From assembly GCA_913774665.1 (NCBI GenBank), contig CAJYHN010000002.1, forward strand, positions 558,001 to 622,000: a stretch of DNA of 64,000 nucleotides. Reading direction: 5' to 3'. Position numbers and translations under genes: made by a program. The notes below the pieces were generated by a model that did no database searches, was not told the origin of the DNA, and worked only from the letters and a program-made list of their open reading frames with translations. The stretch is from an uncultured Microbacterium sp. Lineage in GTDB: Bacteria > Actinomycetota > Actinomycetes > Actinomycetales > Microbacteriaceae. Shown piece after piece: positions 55,978-64,000 of the stretch (the first letter of the stretch is position 1; every line of letters starts with the position of its first letter).

Positions 55978-56125
55978 GGGATGCTCCTTGTTCCAGGTGC
56001 TTCTACGATGACCACCGATCCTGTGGACCACCTATGACGGGCGTGGGCCGTCTCTATGGGTCTAGCAGGAGAGACCCGCGTGGCATTCCCGCTTGCGTCG
56101 CGCGGGGGTGCGGCATCCTGGATCC

Positions 56126-57331
56126 ATGCGACACATCCCCGGCGCTTGGCAGCGCACCGCCCGCGGCGCGGGCCTGCTCGCTCCCGACGGCTCGTCGGTT
56201 CCCACGATCTTCGCCGAGATGAGCGCCCTCGCCGCCGCGACCGGGGCGCTCAACCTGGGGCAGGGTTTTCCCGACGAGGACGGGCCCGAATCGGTTCTGG
56301 ATGCCGCCCGCGCGGCCATCTCGTCGGGCGTCAACCAGTACGCGCCGGGGCGGGGCTTTCCCGACCTGCTGGCCGCCGTCGCCGAGCACCAGCAGCGCTT
56401 CTACGGGATCGAGCTCGATCCGCAACGCGAGGTGCTCGTCACCGTCGGGGCGACCGAGGCGCTCGCCGCGACCCTGCTCGCCCTGGTGGACTCCCCCGAC
56501 GACGAGATCGTGGTGTTCGAGCCCTACTACGACTCGTACGCGGCCTGCGTGGCCCTCTCGGGCGCGAAACTCGTGCCGGTGCCGCTGCGGTGGCCCGCGT
56601 TCCAGCCCGACCTCGATCAGCTGGCCTCCGCCGTCACCGATCGCACGCGCGTGATCCTCGTGAACGACCCGCACAATCCGACGGGCACGGTGTTCTCGCG
56701 CGAGGTGCTCGAGGAGGTCGTGCGCCTCGCCCATCGGCACGACGCGATCATCGTCACCGACGAGGTGTACGAGCACCTGGTGTTCGACGGGCCGCACGTG
56801 CCGATCGCGACTCTCCCCGGAGCGGCCGAGCGGACCCTGTCGATCTCGTCGGGCGGAAAGACGTTCTCGCTCACGGGCTGGAAGACCGGCTGGGTCACCG
56901 GCCCCGCCGACCTCGTGACGGCCGTGCTCGCGGTCAAGCAGTACCTGACCTACGTGGGCGGCTCGCCCTTCCAACCGGCGATCGCCGTCGGCCTGCGCCT
57001 TCCCGACGCCTTCTTCGCCTCGGTCGCGTCAGAGATGGCCGCCAAGGCCGCCCTGCTGGGCACGGGGCTCCGCGCGGCGGGGTTCGACGTCTCCTCCCCC
57101 GCCGGCTCGTACTTCACGGTGGTGGATGCCGCCCCCCTCGGCGCCACCGACGCCGACGCGTTCTGCCGCGAGCTGCCCGCCCGCGCGGGGGTGGTCGGGA
57201 TTCCGCTCACCGCGTTCGTCACGCCGGAGCACCGCGGGGACTATGCGACGTTGGTGCGGTTCGCGGCGTGCAAGCGGGTCGAGGTGTTGGAGGATGCGGT
57301 GGGGCGGTTGGCGGGGATGACGTTCAACTGA
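56126..57331 (+). CDS. Class I/II PLP aminotransferase (kynurenine/DapC-like)
   Basis: 401 residues. Seen: LNLGQGFPDEDGP near 32-44, VNDPHNPTGTVFS near 174-186, DEVYEHLVFDG near 209-219 and SISSGGKTFSLTGWKTGWV near 236-254 with the PLP lysine. The GQGFPD form fits kynurenine/glutamine transaminases and DapC-like succinyldiaminopimelate aminotransferases. No partner gene decides the substrate. ATG at 56126 chosen; an earlier in-frame ATG adds 11 atypical residues. Confidence 0.88.
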   Translation: MRHIPGAWQRTARGAGLLAPDGSSVPTIFAEMSALAAATGALNLGQGFPDEDGPESVLDAARAAISSGVNQYAPGRGFPDLLAAVAEHQQRFYGIELDPQREVLVTVGATEALAATLLALVDSPDDEIVVFEPYYDSYAACVALSGAKLVPVPLRWPAFQPDLDQLASAVTDRTRVILVNDPHNPTGTVFSREVLEEVVRLAHRHDAIIVTDEVYEHLVFDGPHVPIATLPGAAERTLSISSGGKTFSLTGWKTGWVTGPADLVTAVLAVKQYLTYVGGSPFQPAIAVGLRLPDAFFASVASEMAAKAALLGTGLRAAGFDVSSPAGSYFTVVDAAPLGATDADAFCRELPARAGVVGIPLTAFVTPEHRGDYATLVRFAACKRVEVLEDAVGRLAGMTFN

Positions 57332-57700
57332 GTTTATTCAGGCCCGCTAGGACACTCCGCCCCTCGGCACTTTTGCAGGGCGCCCCCGAGCGACGCGATC
57401 TATCCAACGGAGGATAAGGGACCCCTGGCCGCAAGTTCCGATAAGCACCGACGAATGTTTCCACCATCTCATCTCACGCCCAAGTAATGCAGTCATCGAA
57501 AGCGCTACGCTGGGCCAAATCCGCCAAGTACTACCGCTCGCGTCCGACCGCGGAGTGAAGGCCACGGGGTGGAAATAGTTTGAGCACGCGGATCGGTGGC
57601 CGCGTCGGCTGATTCGCTTGACAGTCCAGGCAAGGTCTGAGGCGGTGCCCCAAGCGGCGACTGTCCTAGTCTCGCGATCCCACACCGTTAGGATCGGCCT
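57332..57700. other. 369-base gap of lower GC, no gene recognised
   Basis: Composition falls abruptly after the aminotransferase stop. A 112-codon minus-strand frame (57347-57685) contains LLGREMRWWKHSSVLIGTCG but matches nothing I recognise, and may be debris of an older gene. Ends with the -10 of the O-antigen ligase gene. Confidence 0.5.
57689..57694 (+). promoter_or_regulatory. -10 box TAGGAT of the O-antigen ligase gene
   Basis: TAGGAT, six bases, then GTG at 57701; leaderless spacing. Confidence 0.45.
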
Positions 57701-59074
57701 GTGGCGAACCCGATCATTAGTATGGCTCGCGCGGGTCGGCAGACCGCGGTTATTGCTCTTGTCTCCGCAGCGTGGCTCCTTGCAGCGATGTTCGTCGCCG
57801 CACGAGACCCGTTCCTCGGCCTCAGTGTAGGTATCGCCCCGATCCTTGCCGCACTCCTCGTCCGCTTCGCTACAGTCCGCGTCCTCGCGGTCTCAATCGG
57901 CGGGATGATCGTTCTCGGATCCTCGTCAGACCTCGGGCCAAACAAGATCATCTATGCCGCCGTTGTGGTGGTATGCGCCCTTATTTCCGGGTACAGGCTG
58001 ATTTTGAGCCCACCGCCCTATGCGTGGGCTTTTCGGCCGCTGATCTGGTTTGGACTGGCTGTCATTGCCATTTTCGCCATCAGCTATCTTGCCTCACCCG
58101 CCGGTAGTGACTTCGCCACCTTCGGACGCCAATCAATCTTCTACCTATTAATCGTGCTCGGACCAGTCATCGGACTGGACTCTGGTCGCGATCTCGCGCC
58201 GCGTGCCGTTTACGCAATCCTCGGAGTCATAGGCATGGTTGCAGCGCTGGGGTTCGCTGCCGATTGGCTTAATCGGCGCGGCGTTACGGCGCTCCCTTTC
58301 GGCAGATTTGTGCTGTCTAGCCTCGTCCTCCCCGGCCTGGTATTTGGACTCGCGCTTGTCATGGTATTTCACAGTCGATCGGTTATGGCTCGCGCCTTAT
58401 GGCTCATACCCGTAGTCATAATTCCCGTCGCTATGCTGGTCACTGGAACCCGCACGAACCTCATCATCTTCATTGCCATCGCCGTTGTCCTGGGATCGAT
58501 GAGGAATGCCCGCGTCCCACCCGGCCGCATGATCATCCTCGTAGTGGTTGGCGGGATTGCCGGCGTCGTGCTTTTCCCAATCGCGGTGTCAGTAGCGGTC
58601 GCCGACCCCGCCTTCATCTCCAATCGCGTGGCCGCGCTAATTAGCGCCCTAACAGGCAACGGCGACGCCTCGCTCTCCTTCCGTCAAGACCAGGCAGATA
58701 CGGCAGCGGAACTGATCTCCTACAGCCCGTTCTTCGGGTTCGGGCTGGGGTACGCGGTTCCATTCACTGTCGATTCGCCGCTGCTTACCCCGCTTCGTCT
58801 CGGATGGGTGGGAACGGCTCTGGTCGCCTCATTTATAGCCGCGCTATCGATCGCAGTATGGCGCGCATCCCGCGCTTACGCTCGCAACCCCGCGACGACC
58901 GCATGGTGGGCCTTCATGGCTATCTGCATCGCGAATTTAATCTTCGGGACGCCACTCGAGGACCGAGGATTCGGCTTCGCAGTCATGCTCGCCTGTATGG
59001 CGATCGGAGCCGGACTAAACGCATCGGAGAATCGCCCACGCGAGGAGAGTCAAATTACCGCAACGAGACGTTAG
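57701..59074 (+). CDS. O-antigen ligase family membrane protein
   Basis: 457 residues, about 11-12 TM segments, with a large loop near residues 300-360 (SFRQDQADTAAELISYSPFF then GFGLGYAVP) as in the Wzy/WaaL superfamily that polymerises or ligates surface polysaccharide. Start GTG at 57701. GC is clearly lower than in flanking genes, and it lacks the GGATGCC heptamer: probably acquired. The nearby acyltransferase and GDP-fucose genes fit a surface glycan role. Confidence 0.82.
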   Translation: MANPIISMARAGRQTAVIALVSAAWLLAAMFVAARDPFLGLSVGIAPILAALLVRFATVRVLAVSIGGMIVLGSSSDLGPNKIIYAAVVVVCALISGYRLILSPPPYAWAFRPLIWFGLAVIAIFAISYLASPAGSDFATFGRQSIFYLLIVLGPVIGLDSGRDLAPRAVYAILGVIGMVAALGFAADWLNRRGVTALPFGRFVLSSLVLPGLVFGLALVMVFHSRSVMARALWLIPVVIIPVAMLVTGTRTNLIIFIAIAVVLGSMRNARVPPGRMIILVVVGGIAGVVLFPIAVSVAVADPAFISNRVAALISALTGNGDASLSFRQDQADTAAELISYSPFFGFGLGYAVPFTVDSPLLTPLRLGWVGTALVASFIAALSIAVWRASRAYARNPATTAWWAFMAICIANLIFGTPLEDRGFGFAVMLACMAIGAGLNASENRPREESQITATRR

Positions 59075-59111
59075 AACAGATCGCTCTACCCCGGCGTGAA
59101 CATTCGGTCAA

Positions 59112-59918
59112 TCAGCGCGCCGTAACCCGATACCGCCGCAGGTCCAGCGCCGGGTTCACACGCCGCACACGAGCGATCGCCGCCGGATCAACGTACGCCA
59201 CCGCGACGTCGGTCGCCGTCCCCACCTGAGCGAGCGTCACGCCCTGCGGGTCGACGATCATCGAGTGCCCGACGCCGAGGGGTGGCGGGTGATCCGCCGC
59301 AGCCACGAAGAACGTGTTCTCGATCGCGCGGGCGGTGAGCAGCGTCTTCCAGTGATGCTCCTTGAGCGGACCGCGCACCCACTCGGCCGGCACGAGCGCG
59401 ACATCGACGGCCGCGTCGGCGAGGGTGCGAGCCACCTCGGGGAATCGAAGGTCGTAACAGGTCATCAGACCGAGCCGCAGCCCGTCGACCTCGAACGTCT
59501 GAGGAGGTGCGATCTCGCCCGGCTCGACCCAGTCGGACTCGCGCTGTCCGAAAGCGTCGTACAGGTGAAGCTTTCGATACACGGCCCGGATGCCATCAGC
59601 ACCCACTGCCACGACAGCGTTACGCACACGACGACCGTCGTCGGCGCGCTCGACCAGTCCCGCAACGACGACGATGTCGAGCTCGGAGGCAAGGGCGATG
59701 AGGGCCTGCACGAAGGGGCCGTCGAGGTCTTCGGCGTTCTCGGCGAGCGAGGAGTCGAAGGGGTCGACGAAGTAACTGGAGTACTCGGGGAACACGACGA
59801 CCCGCGCACCTCGAGAAGCGGCCGTGCAGGCGGCTTCCGAGATGTCGGCCAGATTGCCCTCGCGAGATGCCGACGGGGCGAACTGCGCGACGGCGATACC
59901 GACGGTGTCGTGACTCAT
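59112..59918 (-). CDS. Carbon-nitrogen hydrolase (nitrilase superfamily)
   Basis: 268 residues. Catalytic triad seen: Glu in VVFPEYSSYF near 42-51, Lys in YRKLHLYDAFG near 113-123, Cys in GLMTCYDLRFPE near 148-159. The group includes omega-amidases and deaminated-glutathione amidases. It overlaps the upstream membrane gene by four bases (ATGA), so they form an operon. GC returns to the genome level here. Confidence 0.9.
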   Translation of the reverse strand: MSHDTVGIAVAQFAPSASREGNLADISEAACTAASRGARVVVFPEYSSYFVDPFDSSLAENAEDLDGPFVQALIALASELDIVVVAGLVERADDGRRVRNAVVAVGADGIRAVYRKLHLYDAFGQRESDWVEPGEIAPPQTFEVDGLRLGLMTCYDLRFPEVARTLADAAVDVALVPAEWVRGPLKEHHWKTLLTARAIENTFFVAAADHPPPLGVGHSMIVDPQGVTLAQVGTATDVAVAYVDPAAIARVRRVNPALDLRRYRVTAR

Positions 59919-60433
59919 CTCGCGCCCTGCCTCCCCTGGCGCCGGACGTACACCGGCACCACGATCCACAGTACGAGGATGATCGCCCCGAGCACGAGCC
60001 CCGACGCCACGGCACCACCGAACCCGACGACCACGTCGAAGACGAACGCCACGACGCCGACCAGCAGCACAGACACCAACGCGAGCGCGCCCCGAAGGGC
60101 GTTGTGCCCGACCCGCACGAGCGCTGGCTTGACCTGTAGGTGAAACACCGCTCGATGAAGCGCCACAGGCGCCAGGGCCACAACCGCGCTCAGCGCCGCG
60201 AGACAGATCAGCACCAGGTAAAACACCCGTTGGGCCGGGTCAAGCTCAGCGAAGGACGCCTGGAAGGCCAGCGCCAGCAAGAAGCCGGTGAGTATCTGTG
60301 TACCGGTCTGCAGCACCCGAAGTTCCTGCAGAATCTCGTTCCAGTTGCGGTCGGCACGCTGGGCGGGCGTTTCGGGGCGTCCGTCGTCGAGATCGTCGAT
60401 ATTGCTGCTCACCTGGCTATTCTCTCGCGACAC
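59915..60433 (-). CDS. DUF6328 family membrane protein
   Basis: 172 residues. A hydrophilic start (DGRPETPAQRADRNWNEILQ) is followed by ELRVLQTGTQILTGFLLALA and three more hydrophobic segments. The RNWNEILQELRVLQTG core is the recognisable DUF6328 mark. Function unknown. First gene of a pair with the amidase. Confidence 0.82.
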   Translation of the reverse strand: MSRENSQVSSNIDDLDDGRPETPAQRADRNWNEILQELRVLQTGTQILTGFLLALAFQASFAELDPAQRVFYLVLICLAALSAVVALAPVALHRAVFHLQVKPALVRVGHNALRGALALVSVLLVGVVAFVFDVVVGFGGAVASGLVLGAIILVLWIVVPVYVRRQGRQGAR

Positions 60434-60495
60434 TCCCGGGCGGGGTGTCAGGATTTGCGTCTTCGTTCACCTGTGGGTAATGTTTTCTCTTGTGC

Positions 60496-60569
60496 CGCGG
60501 GGTGGAGCAGCTCGGTAGCTCGCTGGGCTCATAACCCAGAGGTCGTAGGTTCAAATCCTGCCCCCGCAA
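60496..60569 (+). tRNA. Initiator tRNA-Met (CAT)
   Basis: Initiator hallmarks: unpaired C1-A72 at the acceptor end, and three G-C pairs in the anticodon stem (CTGGG-CTCATAA-CCCAG). T arm GTAGG-TTCAAAT-CCTGC. CCA is not encoded. Confidence 0.97.
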
Positions 60570-60574
60570 CAAAA

Positions 60575-60608
60575 CGAAGGCCCCGGATCATAAGATTCGG
60601 GGCCTTCG
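60575..60608 (+). terminator. Terminator after tRNA-fMet
   Basis: CGAAGGCCCCG (60575-60585) pairs with CGGGGCCTTCG (60598-60608), 11 bp, right after the tRNA. Confidence 0.85.
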
Positions 60609-60925
60609 GCTTTCCTCGATCAACCCACCTTGAGAAGCGGCAGATCGCGGCAGCGGGAAGCTCACCGGAGAAATTGGGTGGGTAAGCCCGCACATGGACA
60701 GCAGGGCGGGTTGCTCGTGTAGTCGCTGGGAGCAGCGACCAATCAGGAGAAACAACTCAACTTGCCCCGGGACGCCTCGCGGACTCCGCGTCCCCATGAG
60801 GCTCACTCTGCAACCCCGTGATGCGTTTGCAAAAACGAGGGAGCCGATGAGTTTTTCAGCACCCCCTGTCGGAGCCCCACACGACCAGCACTGCATACGA
60901 TCGCGAAGCCCCAAGGTTCAGCGAA
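60609..60925. other. 317-base gap, no gene recognised
   Basis: Lower GC than the core. Only short dyads are seen (for example GGGACGC/GCGTCCC near 60768-60795). A 108-codon minus-strand frame exists but looks non-coding. No copy of the tRNA 3' end was found that would mark an integration site. Confidence 0.5.
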
Positions 60926-61984
60926 CTAGCGACCACTCAACCTGCGCTCCATTGGCACTTCGACGTACTTATGAAGCAGCCACGCTCCAAGCATCGATAG
61001 CGAAAATGCGATGCCTAGCGCGACGGCGCCATCGATACCGAGTTCTCGGATTCCAGGCTGAGCTAGACGGATGATAAATATGTGGTGCATCAGGTAGAAG
61101 CAATACGACAAGGCGCCGAGCTCCACGGCTATCGCACTCGTCAAAAGGCCACGGACGTTCGCAAGGTCGCGCTGCGCAGCCGCGACGATGAGAATCGCGA
61201 ATGGGACCATTACTAGGGCAACAACGCTGTAAGCGTTGAGATAGACGGACGCAAGTGCGTAGGCCGCAAGCGCGAACGCTATGGCGGCGCACCAGTTGAT
61301 TGCCGGGAGCTGCCCCCGTCGGCAAAGGAAGCCCAGGATCATTCCGAACACGAATTCGGGCAGCCTGGAGACGGGGCAATAGTAGGCAAGCCAAACCGTG
61401 AACGAGTTGGCGGCGAGACCGTCCGCATCCACTGACGCGTTCGCGATGGTAGCCAGCGCGATGGTGCACGCCACCGCTATACCCGCCGCTGACCAAAGGA
61501 AACTTGTGGACCGAGGCGCTAGGAAGCGGGCGAAGAGTGGGAACGTCACGTAGAAGAACGCCTCTACGGAGAGGGACCACGCGACTACGTTGAGTCCGAA
61601 GTAATACGTCGCATCTGGAACCCATGCCTGGAGCAGGAAGGGGGCAAGCACCCCTCGATAGAGCTGGCTTGGGTCGGTGATCGCCCAGAGGGTTGCCGCA
61701 AAAGCAAGCGCAGCGAGGTAAGCGGGGTAGATCCGGGCGAGGCGGCGCAGATAAAACCTGCGTGGAGTGTCGCTCTGCCGGTGCACCCAAGCGAGCATGA
61801 ATCCGCTCAGGACGAAGAAGAATGTTACTCCACTCCGACCAGCACCGAAAAAACCTTCCAGTACGTCACGAGCTTGGGATTCGAAGAACGCGGTCGAGTG
61901 GAAGGCAAAGACCAGAAGAGCCGCAAAAAACCGGAGACTAGTGAGCCGGTCAAGCCTGAGTCCTGAGGTCACTGTCGTCACCAT
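60926..61984 (-). CDS. Acyltransferase 3 family (OafA-like) membrane protein
   Basis: 352 residues, about 10 TM segments. Seen: LTSLRFFAALLVFAFHSTAF near 14-33 with the conserved His, FFVLSGFMLAWVHR near 55-68 and RRFYLRRLARIYPAYLAAL near 75-93, the OafA/NodX pattern. Acetylates or acylates cell-surface sugars. Ends PMERRLSGR with no extra domain. Low GC and lack of GGATGCC suggest transfer. Confidence 0.88.
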   Translation of the reverse strand: MVTTVTSGLRLDRLTSLRFFAALLVFAFHSTAFFESQARDVLEGFFGAGRSGVTFFFVLSGFMLAWVHRQSDTPRRFYLRRLARIYPAYLAALAFAATLWAITDPSQLYRGVLAPFLLQAWVPDATYYFGLNVVAWSLSVEAFFYVTFPLFARFLAPRSTSFLWSAAGIAVACTIALATIANASVDADGLAANSFTVWLAYYCPVSRLPEFVFGMILGFLCRRGQLPAINWCAAIAFALAAYALASVYLNAYSVVALVMVPFAILIVAAAQRDLANVRGLLTSAIAVELGALSYCFYLMHHIFIIRLAQPGIRELGIDGAVALGIAFSLSMLGAWLLHKYVEVPMERRLSGR

Positions 61985-62199
61985 TCGAGTCTAAACAAAA
62001 CCTGCGCGCTGCTAGGAGACCATGCGTCAATGCGGCGCTTCGCCCCTTGCCGCATCCACGGCTCGGCGCTAGAACTCCTTCCGAAATCGATGAGCAGGAT
62101 TGACGGAAGGGCAATGGCCACCACAGCGCACGCGCCGCCGAGCTTCGAGACTCGTCATCGACGCAAGCCGGGCGTCTAACATGCACGAAGGGACGCCCA

Positions 62200-62490
62200 T
62201 CATTCGGGGCTGGAGCACCAATCCCCCGACAGCCAGTCGGCGATCTTCGTCATCCGGTTCGCCACTGCCCGGTGCGAGTCACCAGCCTTCCAGATGTCAA
62301 AGGCATTCACATCTGCGAATGTCCCATCCTCCACAATGACGCGACCCTTGCGTGTGTCCACGGACAGCTCGATCGTCCACATCGTTACCCCCGGCGCTTT
62401 ACCCAAAGATCGAAGTTCTTCTATGGCCGCAGACACTTCCGGGTCCGTGACGTCGTCACGGACCCGGAACAACACAACGTGTCGGAACAT
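62200..62490 (-). CDS. Dabb (stress-responsive A/B barrel) domain protein
   Basis: 96 residues. MFRHVVLFRVRDDVTDPEVS at the start and VEDGTFADVNAFDIWKAGDS near 53-72 give the dimeric alpha/beta barrel pattern. Such small proteins bind or modify phenolic or polyketide ligands, or are uncharacterised. Its ATG directly abuts the fcl stop, so it is co-transcribed with gmd-fcl. Confidence 0.85.
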   Translation of the reverse strand: MFRHVVLFRVRDDVTDPEVSAAIEELRSLGKAPGVTMWTIELSVDTRKGRVIVEDGTFADVNAFDIWKAGDSHRAVANRMTKIADWLSGDWCSSPE

Positions 62491-63474
62491 TTACTCGCGA
62501 ATGGTTTCGACGTGATCGCGGTACCACGCGACCGTGCGCTCCATGCCTTCTTCGAGCGAGATGGATGCCGTCCACCCCGCCTCAGCGAGCTTGGAGACGT
62601 CCAGCAACTTCTGCGGGGTCCCGTCGGGCTTCGAGGTGTCCCATTCGGTTTCGCCGGTGTACCCGGTGACGCGCGCGATCGTCTCGGCGATCTCGCGGAT
62701 TGTCACGTCGCTGCCGGTGCCGACGTTGACCTGGTCCGGGCCGTCGTAGTGCTCCATGAGATGCAGGCAGGCATCCGCCATGTCGTCCGCGTGCAGGAAC
62801 TCGCGGCGAGGGGTTCCGGTCCCCCAGTTCGTGACGGTCGCGGCGCCGGAGTGCGCGGCCTCGTCGTAGCGGCGGATGAGCGCCGGCAGCACGTGCGACC
62901 CCTTCGGCGAGAAGTTGTCATTGGGACCGTACAGGTTGGTCGGCATCGCGCTGATCCACGGTAGGCCGTACTGGCGGCGGACTGCCTGCGTCTGCAGGAT
63001 GCCGGCGATCTTCGCGATTGCGTATGCGTCGTTCGTCGGCTCGAGGTGCCCCGTGAGCAGCGAGTCCTCGCGGATGGGCTGCTCGGCGAACTTCGGGTAG
63101 ATGCAGGACGAGCCGAGGAACAGCACTCGCTCCACGTCGTTGGCGAGGGCGGCATCGAGCACGTTGACCTGAATGCGCATGTTGTCGCTCAAGAAGTCCA
63201 CGGGGTAGGTGGAGTTCGCCAGGATGCCGCCCACCTTGGCCGCAGCCAGGACGACGTACTTCGGCTTCGTCTCTCCCATGTAGGTGAAGACCGCATCACG
63301 GTCCTTCAGGTCGAGTTCTGCCGAGGGCTTGCCCACGACGTTCTCAAACCCCGAGGCCGCGAGCTTGCGCACGATGGCCGACCCGACGAGCCCGCGATGA
63401 CCGGCGACGTAGAAGGTCGCGTCGCGGTCGAGCTCACCCGGGTTGTACTGCACTCCGTCGACGGCGGTGCTCAC
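62491..63474 (-). CDS. fcl: GDP-L-fucose synthase
   Basis: 327 residues from GTG at 63474, which overlaps the gmd stop as GTGA. Epimerises and reduces GDP-4-keto-6-deoxymannose to GDP-L-fucose. Seen: [18 protein letters not shown] near 21-38 (NADPH fold), [14 protein letters not shown] near 122-135, catalytic Tyr-x3-Lys in [10 protein letters not shown] near 150-159, and [11 protein letters not shown] short-chain dehydrogenase of normal length. Confidence 0.95.
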   Translation of the reverse strand: MSTAVDGVQYNPGELDRDATFYVAGHRGLVGSAIVRKLAASGFENVVGKPSAELDLKDRDAVFTYMGETKPKYVVLAAAKVGGILANSTYPVDFLSDNMRIQVNVLDAALANDVERVLFLGSSCIYPKFAEQPIREDSLLTGHLEPTNDAYAIAKIAGILQTQAVRRQYGLPWISAMPTNLYGPNDNFSPKGSHVLPALIRRYDEAAHSGAATVTNWGTGTPRREFLHADDMADACLHLMEHYDGPDQVNVGTGSDVTIREIAETIARVTGYTGETEWDTSKPDGTPQKLLDVSKLAEAGWTASISLEEGMERTVAWYRDHVETIRE

Positions 63475-64000
63475 GCGCGCGCTCCGAGCAAGTCCCGGTT
63501 GCTCCAGGTCGGCAGCGAAACCGTGTCGATCCACTCAGAACCCCGCTCGAGGAGCGTGACGTCTGCGTCGACCATGAGCTTCGCCAGCTCGTCTCCGTGC
63601 ACTGAGGGCACCCAGCCGAGCTTGTCAGCTGCCTTCGCCGGATCGCCGATCAGGGCGTCGACCTCGGTCGGACGCAGGTAGCGCTCGTCGAACTTCACGA
63701 ACTCTGCCCAGTCCAGGCCGACGTGGCCGAACGAGACCTCGAGGAAGTCTCTGATGGTGTATCCCACGCCCGTGGCGAGCACGAAGTCCTCGGGGGTGTC
63801 GGCCTGAAGCATGCGCCACATACCTTCGACGTACTCCGCCGCGTATCCCCAGTCGCGGATCGAGTCGAGGTTGCCAAGGTAGAGGTCTTTCTGCACGCCG
63901 GCCTTGATGCGGGCGACCGCGCGCGTGATCTTGCGCGTCACGAACGTCTCACCGCGGCGCGGCGATTCGTGGTTGAACAGGATGCCGTTGACCGCGAACA
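63471..64000 (-). CDS. gmd: GDP-mannose 4,6-dehydratase (C-terminal part; runs off the window)
   Basis: About 176 C-terminal residues are visible. Seen: [18 protein letters not shown] at the window edge, [38 protein letters not shown] and [20 protein letters not shown], diagnostic for Gmd. Converts GDP-D-mannose to the 4-keto-6-deoxy sugar used by Fcl. The active-site N-terminal half lies beyond 64000. Confidence 0.95.
   Translation of the reverse strand, partial: FAVNGILFNHESPRRGETFVTRKITRAVARIKAGVQKDLYLGNLDSIRDWGYAAEYVEGMWRMLQADTPEDFVLATGVGYTIRDFLEVSFGHVGLDWAEFVKFDERYLRPTEVDALIGDPAKAADKLGWVPSVHGDELAKLMVDADVTLLERGSEWIDTVSLPTWSNRDLLGARA

Noticed and set aside
57347-57685. 112-codon minus-strand frame in the gap before the O-antigen ligase
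   Set aside because: No recognisable family, unusual composition and no ribosome-binding site; treated as non-coding or debris.
60496-60925. Integration site (att) at tRNA-fMet or tRNA-Leu
   Set aside because: No repeat of either tRNA 3' end was found within the window and no integrase is present.

Overview
The window comes from a high-GC (roughly 69-70% by eye) actinobacterium, almost certainly Microbacterium or a close relative in the Microbacteriaceae. This rests on the gene content (DUF3039 and DUF6891 proteins, a DUF222/HNH nuclease, FtsE with a long acidic tail, two-step OtsA/OtsB trehalose synthesis, Ku plus a three-domain LigD), on tmRNA with a tag ending ALAA, and on many genes whose -10 box lies only about six bases before the start codon (leaderless mRNAs). 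No rRNA, CRISPR array, prophage or replication origin is visible.

Layout. 0-14 kb is mainly branched-chain amino acid synthesis: leuB and ilvE at 1-3.2 kb and an ilvD-ilvB-ilvN-ilvC run at 8.6-13.8 kb, with a TetR/MFS efflux pair and serA between them. 13.9-16.3 kb holds otsA-otsB. 16.9-20.4 kb is a 3-oxoacid CoA-transferase/thiolase operon with a divergent IclR regulator, followed by a MarR/MFS operon with a clear operator, and a DUF222/HNH nuclease. 24-28 kb has tRNA-Lys, hisN-like, a lipoprotein and small conserved genes. 28-33 kb is the trans-translation and division block ssrA, smpB, ftsX, ftsE, prfB. 33-36 kb has an MFS gene, a palindrome array, a degenerate copy of the MFS 3' end and a quinone reductase. 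36-41.6 kb has tRNA-Leu, dedA and the NHEJ locus ku / Abi_2 / ligD, with the Abi gene wedged between ku and ligD. 41.8-42.6 kb is a Tat-signal protein pseudogene hit by an IS3-type remnant. 42.7-47.8 kb has rdgB, rph, murI, pncB and DUF3039, with two large repeat regions. 47.8-51.7 kb is an ABC transporter whose ATPase carries a repetitive N-terminal extension of about 540 residues. 52-57.3 kb has an EcsC-like protein, a maltokinase-like enzyme, an HtrA protease and an aminotransferase. 57.3-64 kb alternates lower-GC surface polysaccharide genes (O-antigen ligase, acyltransferase) with core genes (nitrilase-type amidase, tRNA-fMet) and ends in fcl and gmd (GDP-L-fucose synthesis), gmd running off the edge.

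The most interesting unexplained structures are: (1) a palindrome array at 46.8-47.4 kb bounded by terminal inverted repeats, with related copies at 34.3-34.7 kb; (2) a three-segment, mutually exclusive hairpin leader directly upstream of the HEPN-type Abi_2 gene; (3) a 65-bp duplication at the otsA/otsB junction that creates a doubly coupled 22-codon mini-ORF; (4) strong excess of the heptamer GGATGCC, absent from the regions that look acquired; (5) a second repeat family at 44.9-45.3 kb with swapped hairpin arms. All positions, translations and repeat comparisons were read by eye; no database search was possible.
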